From: Nemertoderma westbladi
Taxonomy: Eukaryota > Xenacoelomorpha > Nemertodermatida > Nemertodermatidae
Reading direction: 5' to 3'
Assembly: GCA_032718475.1 (NCBI GenBank)
Contig: JAUCBJ010004407.1
Span: 1 to 39,624, forward strand
Length of the DNA stretch: 39,624 nucleotides
The first letter of the stretch is position 1. Every line of letters starts with the position of its first letter. The notes under the pieces were generated by a model that ran no database searches, was not told where the DNA came from, and saw only the letters and a program-made list of their open reading frames with translations. This document shows, piece after piece, positions 11,117 through 20,900 of this stretch. The position numbers and the translations under genes were made by a program.

Positions 11117-12690
11117 GGGGGGGGGGGGGGGGGGGTACAACCAATTTTCTACTGAAGTAAATAGTTAACCTAGTAAAAATATATAAAATTTCGGCATTAA
11201 AATAGTTAAAAACAAAATTAATTTATCCTTCACACCATATTACTCGACTATAAAATGGCCAATTCAAAATAACCGCAATTATTTATCAACAACTGTAATT
11301 GCTTCCTAAATAGAAACCCAGCTGTAATAATATCGTTAGGATGTTTCAGACATCAGACTAGTATAATTATTTTACACAGTACAAACCTTAATCCTAAGGC
11401 TTTACAGCTAACTGTATGTCGGGGAATATTTTCTAAAGGTGGACACCTGCCTCTGCGTCTGCAGACAGATCTTCAGAAACTGGCGATTTGGCCTGTGCAG
11501 TACCGGTACTCACTAAAGGCTCATTTAATTTATGGATAGACTTAATTTTTTGACTCGATAGTATGTAGCAGTCCAATCATATGCCTTTAGTTTTAGTTAA
11601 ATTTAAATTTATCTAATTATCGATAAATATTTTGTTTTGTATCTCAATAGCATCTTTTGGCTACACTAGCCAAACCTGAACAAAAATGACAACAAAAGAT
11701 AAAAAGTAACAAAACAACAATTATGGATGGATTTATCTAAGGATTTATTCATTATATATTTGATACAGTATAAGGTGGACAAGCGAACATATATTTTAAT
11801 TAGTAAACTGGATTGAATGAATAAGGGATATTGAACAGGAAATGTAGCACCAGGTGCAAATAAAAGAAATAATAGCCTTAAATTCCAGGTAGATTTACTA
11901 GAATGATATTTAGGAAGCTTATTTTCACAAAATCAGGATTATAACGTATTTATATGTAGGCCTATGCCCAATTATTTTTTAAAAGCCTGGATCTAGTATT
12001 ATATTTCCCGTTTAATTTTAGAAAATCATGGTAGTTTATGGGTGGGTGGGACAGGTGGTAGGCTCAAAATAATTTATTGGGTAATAAAACAACATATTAA
12101 TGTATTTGTATCCAGTATAGTAGCCAATATTGTATGTAGCCTACTTTTCAATTTTATAATTGGAAATATATACAGCAAAACTAATAATTCGCTAAAAAAA
12201 CATACAAATGCATGAAATCACACGTTATATTACATACTGTATCTATATTTATAGGCTTTGAATGAAATTATCCAAGGTCCAGATATCTCATCATGATTGA
12301 TTGAATATCAACAATTCATTGTATTCTACAGTAGTAATAATAGTTGAAGCACAGAGATGAACCATTCATTTTGAATATTAAAGCAGCTGGTATGCAATAG
12401 TGGAGGGGTGGGGGGGGGGGGGGGGGGGGAGTGGCTGATTTAGGCCATTTTGAATGTTTTCCTGATTTGCGAATCAGTAATATCAATTCAAAGTAGCCAT
12501 TCACAGATTCAGTATAGCTTGAAATCTTTCGTAGGATTTGCAAATCGATTTTTTGCAAATTCGAGTGACGAATAGCTTGAAGTCTTTTTACCTTTTTTTA
12601 TTTTTTTTTTTATTTATTTTTTTTTATTTTTTACTTTTTTTATTTATTATGCCTTCTACTTGAAAGAATCCAAAGTCTCAGCAAATTTAA

Positions 12691-12696
12691 TTTATT
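12691..12696 (-). terminator. Candidate polyadenylation signal for the TIR gene
   Basis: On the minus strand this reads AATAAA, about 320 nt past the TIR gene stop codon. In such AT-rich DNA the hexamer occurs often by chance, so this is only a candidate. Confidence 0.25.
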
Positions 12697-13014
12697 CATT
12701 TATCAATTTCATAATTCATTTAAACAATGTTTAATAAAATTTTATACATTTATTAGAATTAGTGTTACAATATAGAATATAGATGGATGCAGTGCAGTCT
12801 TGCGTGTATACGTTCTTATACAGTACATATTAGGCTTACACATGAGAATCTCGGTATATATAAATGTGATTTGCTCAGGTCTCTTAATGTGTTTATAATA
12901 CACAGTGGGAATGCATTATAATCCATCTGGTTAAGAATCTATCCAAATAAATGACGTAATACATATTATATTAAAGAGTTAATGAAATTATTTCGATAAA
13001 ATATATTATTATTA

Positions 13015-14985
13015 TCACAAAATACGACAACACAATGTGTCTGTTTTCGATGTCTTTCTAATGGTAGACGACTCTCCCTTATATATCCAAGTATCAGACT
13101 GTTTATTATAGCCGCGAATATTATCGCTGGTTTTACTGAAAACAAACCGGTCCCCTTGTTTGCTGACGTCACATGATTCCGCTGCTCCCATTGGCTGAAT
13201 ATCTTGCGTTTCAACCGTGGATTCAGAACGTCGCAACTCAATATCATCGCCATCATCTCTGTCGTCCAACTCCCTTCCAACGACAACATGTTTAAGTGGT
13301 TGAACAACAGCTACCTTTCCCAACTCGGCTACTTTCTTTAACTCAGTAATATCTTTTTTAAAATGCAATTCTTTCATATTCTTTACATCTTCTGATAATT
13401 TATTTATATTGAATAAAGCTGGTTTTGTATTAGTGTTAGTAGCTCCCATACTATGAGTGTTAGTGCCCCTCAAAGGATCTATATTGTTTGTAATACCCGT
13501 TTCATTAACAACCGATTTCTGTTTGTCAATCAAATGATCCAAATCTCCAATGATAGTGATACTGGCATAGAGGAGTCCCCAACATTCTGCGGTTGTACAG
13601 AGCGGTCTCGTTTGCCTATGGGGTCGTCGGATTGCTTCCACATCTGGTGGTATGAGAAACTCTTCTGGGCCGTGAAAAAAATCCTGCCAAAATTCGTCTA
13701 GAAGAGAAACCCGAACCGGAAGTAGTCTAGTGTAAGCGGGAACGGATTTGGATAAAATCCCGGTCTGTATTATGTAATGTAGACTGCGTGTGGTCTGTCT
13801 TTGTCGGTTCAATACAATATTGACCTCTTCAACAAATCGTTTCGATTGTAAATATTCACTGGAAAGAAGCGAAACAATCATATAAGCTTGAGAACATTCT
13901 ACTAGACGCGTTTCGTTTGATTCTTCAAAATCACCAGTTTTATAAACCTCAAGACCTGTAGAGTTATTAGTTAGTAAAGATTGTAACATTGTAGCTAGTT
14001 TCACATCCGTATTTGTGTGACTTATGTAAACTTGTATACTACGTATGGTGTCTTCACTGCCAGGCAACAACGTGCTTTCTAGAATAAGTGTTTGCTGTTT
14101 TGGAAATACATGATTTCCATGATTCGCTATATATAAATGCTCACGATATTCTGACAACATTAAAGATATATTATAATCCTTCAAATTTTTCTCAATAACA
14201 TCATTTCGCAAAGGTTTCAACACATGATTTTCAAGAATTTCCAAAGTTTTATTCGCAAAAAAATCGGTAACTTCTTTAGGCTCAATAGCTGTAATGTAAT
14301 CGGGAATGTATTCCACATCTCCTATAACTAAAGGCATCAAGATAAGTCCTTCATTCTTTAAAAAAACTGCTAAATTAAACTCTTCCATACAAATTGAAGA
14401 TGCGAGATAATGATTAGTTATGAGGGAGACAACAGATTTAGAGTTTTCTATAGCATGATATATAGTTTGCTGCCAAGCAGTGCCAGTCTTAAGGTTCTCT
14501 TTATCAAAAAATATATTTAAAGAGCGATTCATTTCTTTAAGAGAGTCGCATAGAATATTCGCTTCTATAAAGTCTAAATGAGAATACGAAATAAAAACAT
14601 CGTATTTTTGAGAAATGGAAGATAACGATTTGGTCAATTTCGATTTACATAGCAACACGTACAAAGATTCCACTGATTGGTCTATTTTTGTGGCATTGTA
14701 TTCCCGACAGTCTAGGTATTGTACCAGAGACATGTAGGCCGGCATCTCCGATACGGTGCTGATATACAAAGGGGCCAACATCTCGCGGCGAAGGTTCCTG
14801 GAACAGCAGTAAGCGATGTTGAACTGCTCAGTGCATTCAATGGATGTCAGATAATCAGGACTTATTAATGCCACGACACGGCTACATCTGATAATCGTCT
14901 GATAAATGTCATCCTGCCAGGCCGATTCTTCATCTAATTCCTGTTTCGTTGTAAAAATCTTCAGCTGCTTTTTCTGTTTTTCCAG
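13015..14985 (-). CDS. Terminal exon of the TIR gene: rest of TIR1, TIR2, TIR3 and lipidation tail
   Basis: This 657-codon exon completes TIR1 (VVALISPDYL, then CTEQFN with E291). It carries a full TIR2: YDVFISYSHLD as the first strand, FFDKENLKTGTAW as the BB-loop region with the Trp common in enzymatic TIRs, SVVSLITNHYL, and CMEEFN with E439. TIR3 is more diverged: VYISHTNTDVKLA, YMIVSLLSSEYL and FVEEVN with E624, but the loop residues G..W seen in TIR2 are replaced (FEESNETR). After about residue 690 the chain is hydrophilic and probably disordered, ending in CCRIL and a stop at 13015. Putting two and a half TIR domains in one exon while the N-terminus is split over five is notable. Confidence 0.88.
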   Translation of the reverse strand: MEKQKKQLKIFTTKQELDEESAWQDDIYQTIIRCSRVVALISPDYLTSIECTEQFNIAYCCSRNLRREMLAPLYISTVSEMPAYMSLVQYLDCREYNATKIDQSVESLYVLLCKSKLTKSLSSISQKYDVFISYSHLDFIEANILCDSLKEMNRSLNIFFDKENLKTGTAWQQTIYHAIENSKSVVSLITNHYLASSICMEEFNLAVFLKNEGLILMPLVIGDVEYIPDYITAIEPKEVTDFFANKTLEILENHVLKPLRNDVIEKNLKDYNISLMLSEYREHLYIANHGNHVFPKQQTLILESTLLPGSEDTIRSIQVYISHTNTDVKLATMLQSLLTNNSTGLEVYKTGDFEESNETRLVECSQAYMIVSLLSSEYLQSKRFVEEVNIVLNRQRQTTRSLHYIIQTGILSKSVPAYTRLLPVRVSLLDEFWQDFFHGPEEFLIPPDVEAIRRPHRQTRPLCTTAECWGLLYASITIIGDLDHLIDKQKSVVNETGITNNIDPLRGTNTHSMGATNTNTKPALFNINKLSEDVKNMKELHFKKDITELKKVAELGKVAVVQPLKHVVVGRELDDRDDGDDIELRRSESTVETQDIQPMGAAESCDVSKQGDRFVFSKTSDNIRGYNKQSDTWIYKGESSTIRKTSKTDTLCCRIL

Positions 14986-17900
14986 CTGAAAAATAATATA
15001 TCAATTATTTTGATTTAGAAAACGGGTTTTAGAAGTATAATAAATGTTTCTATGTACTTGGATGATGATTGTTGACTGCATCAAAATGCATCAGATCAAT
15101 TGTATTTAGGGTTCTCCTCATCAGGTAATGTTGTTGTAAGTGTCCTGGTATTTAGTGAGTCCAGTTAATGATTTACCCCACATGCGTCATCAGTGGTTCT
15201 GGGGGCCTCCACTTTGCAGGGCATTGCTTGTGCTGTGTTGACCTGCCAGTACACAATCTTGTTGTTCTTTGGCAGCCACATTGGTGTCTAAGAATGGTGG
15301 ACAGCCCATGAATTTCTTAATAATTTTAAAGTGACCATCTTAAAGCCCATGACGCAAAGGGCACTGGGCGATAGGATGCGAATGATCAAGTAGAAGTCAT
15401 GACTGAGTTGGAGTTGGAACGGTGCAATTTACTGACAAGACAAGCCAACATAGCCTAGCATTCTTATTAAATATGAATCAAGAAAAAAGTCGGAAGGTTC
15501 GAGTTCAAAAATCTATTTATTGATTGAATTCATAAAATTGAGCTCAAGAGGAATTGATCCTGACAGGTCATCATCATCTACTACTACTAGGATCGGCATG
15601 CTGCATTGCAGCTGCATTTTTAAGAATGCTCTGCCGGCTTATCGACAAAATTGCACCGCCGCAACTCCTTATCACCTATGACAATTGCTAGATCACCCGC
15701 ATCTTCAAGGCCAGTGTCCTTTACGATGCGTCTCAAGAAAGTCATGGGCTGTCCACCATGCTTATTCACTCAATGAGCCTGCCAAAGTACAAGATTATGC
15801 ACTGGCTGTTCCTCACGGCGAAAGCAATGTCCTGCAAAGCGGAGGCGATTTTGTTCTAGTGTCAAGCTTGGGGGAACCAATGAGACACCTCCAATGTTAT
15901 ATAGTGTCTGGTTGGAGATGTGTGCATTGTACTTGACACAATGAACACGGCGTAGCATTCTTGTGAATGTGTCATCCAGAGATTTGGTGTCCTCAGCAGT
16001 TAGAGAGCCCAGCATGGACTCCCATAGAGGAGTACTGGAACAACTGCTGCTCTAAATAATCTGACCTTAAGTTTCCGATTAATTCTTGGTGACTTCCAAA
16101 TCCTGGAAAGCCTATTCAAGGCTGCCCATGCCTTTCCCTTACGTATTCGAAGGTCCTCACCTGACTTCTGGATCCATGATCCCAGGTAACAGAAGTCGTC
16201 CACATGCTCAAGCATTCCATCCTTTGAGCTTATGCTCATTCGATCAGAGACTTGCTGAGAACTTTCAAAGTTAACTGTCAAAATTTTGGTCTTTCTGGAG
16301 TTAATAAAAAGACCAACACTAGAAGCAGCATGTTCTAATGAGCCGAGGAGCCGTTGGGCTCCCTCTAGTGATTCTGAGAGTACTCCTAAGTCATCAGCAA
16401 AGTCTAGATCAGTTAGGTACTTGGCAGGATTTCCTCGACTTCTGGAGCCAGTAGGTGGAGTTATCATCACCCCATTTTCATTATGATGATCTAAGGACAT
16501 GCGTAGAACATAGTCAACCACAATAATGAACAAGAATGGTGCAAGTGTGTCTCCCTGGAGTACGCCCCATAACACTTCAAATGGTTCTGTGTCACCGTCA
16601 ACAGTAGACACAAATTTTGTCGAACCATCGTATACTGATCTGATTGCTGCAATAATTCATCATCATCATCAGGAAGGGGCAGGCTAATCTCAAGCTGACT
16701 CCCTCACATATAAGAGGAATGACAGACAGCCGACTGGAGAAAGTCAGAGCACTTGATGTCCGGGTTCCAGATTGCCAAACTTCTGCATAAATTGCAATAT
16801 GTGTTTTGTTTACGAATTGGTTCTTAGGTTCAGGTACCACACCGCGTGTTGGCAATGTTGTTGAAAATCACTTATAGAAACGTTTCGCCATATGGTCTAT
16901 CATCTGCCAAGAAACTTTTTGCCAGACCAGTGGATTCAACTTTTACAATTATTGTGCAATAAAATAAGAGGGTCTTATAGCCACAAAATTCCGTTTTTAT
17001 AAAATTTTATTCGTTTCGTTACAACTTTATAAACTTGAATTATTACATTATGATGAAACGCAGCATAAATCAAAGCATCTTTTAATCACAATGTAGTTCA
17101 ATTTAATCATCTTCAAATATCATATAATTTCCTAACCTTATTTTTTATCTCCATAGCATGTTGGTAGTCATTCTCTGCGTAAGAAAGATAGAAATCGTAC
17201 ATCAACTCTGGAACAACTTCCGGTACTGTTTGTTTCTCGGAATGCCAACGTTCCTTTAGTAACAGAAACCGTCCAATTACCGCCTCGAAACGCGTTTCTA
17301 TGTCAATCATATTGTGGTGATAAACAACAATTCTTAACTGGAGAGAGAGAAAATATTAAAACATCCAATACTGTATTATATTATAATTAAATATACAATT
17401 TGGTATACCTGTTATTATAATCTGCACTGTGCATAGTGCCTACCAGACCACTGGACTACTATAGGCGCCTCTACAGTGCAGATAGTAATAATAATAGCAG
17501 AAAAAAACTTTGACTCCATAATTTTGTCTCACCAATTCGCCATACTGACAACTGCTATACACCTTGGAGACTTCTTGCATTTCTAATCACTGTATCAAAT
17601 TGTTCCTTATTGGTAAACAGCCAATCAGAGTGTACCTAGCCTAGTAACATCTTTACTTGTCTTTACTTTACATCTTTACTTGTCTTATAAATAACTTTAC
17701 TTGTCTTACTTGTAGTCATCCATCATGTTATGGTATAGGTAGCATCTAATGAGGTATCAATGTTAAATTATTAATTAAGCGAAAGGAGCAGGTTACAGTG
17801 CGAAGAGGCTCGTTACTCTAACCAAAACAATAAACAAACGTTTACAGAACATATACCTTTTATTTTTGGAAAAATCAGCTGTAATTTAATTTGGATAAAT

Positions 17901-20900
17901 TTTAATTGAGTCGCCGGCCCCCCCCCCCCCCCCCCCTTATCTGCTAAACTCTAGGTGCGTGTTCGAATACCGTCGATGGCAAATTCAATATTTTTTTGCT
18001 AAAATGTACAGTATAATATTGTTTTACAATATACTAATTATAAATAATCACCTCTTTTAGAGAGAGCCCAGCTTTAATCCAACGAACAGCAGCGTTTACC
18101 ATATTCTCTAACATTACTACACGTGAGTATCCTTGGTTACCGGTAGCCAATAGCGGCGTAATTACGGTGTGTTCTTTATTCTTCATTAGTGGCATCATGC
18201 AGCGAAATACATCACCCACTATCTGTGAGATACAGTACAGTATATAATAATAATAACACAGTACATACATAGTACATAGTAATATACAGTACATAACGCG
18301 AGGCAAACCGCACCCCAAACCTCCCCCCCCCCCCCCCCCCCCCATGCTATTACACTGCACTTGTTATGCAGTGCAATTCCGCTGCTATTTAGCCAAGCAG
18401 ACGCATCTTTCTCTGTGGTTTAGATAGACCAATTTATATTGGTTAGAACCCAATTGGTCATAGACCTCCTCCTTTTTAGCTTCAATCTTTACCATCATTA
18501 ATTTAATAAATTGTAGTGTCAAAAGACGCGCAAGATTCACCACTTTCTATTTATATAAACCATGTAATGGAAATGTAATGTAATGTAAACTGTAATGGAA
18601 ATGTAATGTAATGTAAACTGTAATGGAAATGTAATGTGTATTTAAATCGATCAAAAATCACTGTCCCATAGAAACAAAGATAATAAATTATCAGAACAAT
18701 TTGTAGTGACGTCAAATCTGTAACAGCCAATCACAGATGAATTTCAAATTTGGCTTCCCGCACTTACTTAAACCCGTCATTTCGACTCTACCCCCGTGTT
18801 TTTACAAAAAAACACACGCAGGTCACGTTGTTACCCCTTATTCGATTGATTCTAGCCCAACTATTTTTTCGCGCACTAACCCTATACTGGTAGGAGATCG
18901 GCATGAGTCAGTATACACATTGCAGTAGATATAAGTACCTTCTTCTCTTTGACCCACACTCACCTCGGGTGGTCTATCCCTGCGTCCTTTCCTTGTCTCG
19001 AAGCACATCAACCGCCGATACGGGTATTTGGAAGGAATTTCTTTGCTGTACCAACACGAATAATATCTATAAACATAAATCTGGGAACAGGTTACTGTCC
19101 CCGATACCAGTACTACTAACTAAAACCAAAACACCATAGTCCAAAGGACTATCAGCTGTTACTGGCATCGATGTTCACCTTATGGAGAAAGTTAAAACAG
19201 TAGTTGCATAAAGAGTTAACACCCCCCCCCCCCCCCCCCCCCCATCTTATCATTATTTTATATTAATAACAACATTAATAGTGTATTTTGCATGTAATAC
19301 AAACTTTACATTTCATTTCGAGAAATTACTTTAGTGTAAATCTATAACTAAAAACATTAAATAAAGTAATCAGCTGATTTACAGACACAAAACAATTGAT
19401 ATGGAAACAAATGGAAACAAAAACAATGGATATTTCGTAACTCCAATAATCACATACAGTTTTGTTGGAATTTTTTTTTACAGTATTATATACAATTTAG
19501 AAACTTGGATTCTTTATATTAACACAAACGAATCTATTCATCGACCGATAATTATATAAACTCACATCCGTAGATCCTCTTCCTTGTTCCGACTGAGTTG
19601 TTCCACATCCAACCCCAGGTTCTGCTTTAGAGCCCCGATTAATGTTCCACTCACTGGCGTGTAATCCGCCACAAAAGCCGACACGATAATTATATCCACC
19701 TGAAAAACATTGAAGCGAATATCTTAATTCCAACTGATGAAAATTAATAAATGTTTTAACAGTGCCTGAGGTTGACCTCCATATTTCCATATTTTCTACA
19801 GAAATAGATCATGATCAGGCTGATTAGTTGCCTCAAGAATAATATGTTGTTACCGCAAGGTCCCGCTGGTTTTGGCTATTAAATGTAAACAAAGTCTCAT
19901 TTGATAATGACCATTGTACCCTAAGCATTTGATGCAATCAAAATACATCCCTCTCTATAGGAAAAAACGACTCAAGTAACAACTGATTACTCCCAAAAAT
20001 ATAAAACTAAAGCCTCTTCTATTGATTGTAATGTATTCCCGGGTTGAGATTCTTAGTATATTTCCTAAGTTCTAAACAAGTCTGCTTAGAAAGGCTTAGA
20101 ACGCTTAGCAACGCTGGTGCAAAGGGTGAGTAAAGTACTTAACAAATTTTCCAATTTCATAAAAAGGACATTGCAAGTTTATAATGTTTAGCAAGTTGTT
20201 GCTATGTGACTGACAAGTATTACAGGATATATAAACGTGCTTTATATGTAACCGATGATATATGCAAGCACTTTGCAAGTGTAATGAACTAATAACATGC
20301 GCATTACAAATCTAGCATATATCTGTAACCTATATATTCCCGGCACTAGTTCGAACCTGCGTCGCAAATTTTTTTAAGTAATAATTATTTTTGAAAAATA
20401 AATGTTGTGGGAAGAGTGGCGGTTAGCTTTCGAATGAAAGTAAATGATGACCCACCCCCCCCCCCCCCCCCCCTCTGAGACAAGAGAAACAACACACGGA
20501 ACATCATAGTGAGTGATGTACTGTATGCTATGCACTTGTGTTTGGTTTGATACTCTTTGTTGCAACCCCCCCCCCCCCCCCGCCCCTCCCCCATGACATA
20601 TGTAAACAAATTAATACAGAGACTCAATGTTTTTAATATAAACAACATATAAACAAACATATTATTACTGTACGTTACATAGATATATACACATCAGATA
20701 TAAACGCGTAAATACTGTAGGTCTACACTAAAACACAGTTACGTCGGAAAAATTTATCCAAAAAGTTCAAAAATGGTATTCCTCATTTCTGTTTATGCAA
20801 TAAAACTATTTAATTCAAATTTGTAATCTTATCAAGCGCTACAGTAGATTACGATTTGAGCACGAAATAAAATAGAAAATTTATCACCCGTCATATAAAG

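Larger units (their letters stand above)
9534..12960. other. AT-rich non-coding DNA between LINE fragments and the TIR gene
   Basis: No gene is supported. It holds three long G runs (9987-10008, 11117-11135, 12410-12429), a 31-bp tandem repeat at about 10456-10545, a palindromic element at about 10849-11116, two further copies of the CTAACCAAAACAATAAAC module and a T-rich tract near 12585-12650. Open stretches such as 10284-10535 are translations of repeats. Confidence 0.5.

Noticed and set aside
19497-19790. Open frame of 97 codons over TIR gene exon 2
   Set aside because: It is the wrong frame. The frame with VDIIIVSAF and EEDLR matches the splice phases of neighbouring exons.
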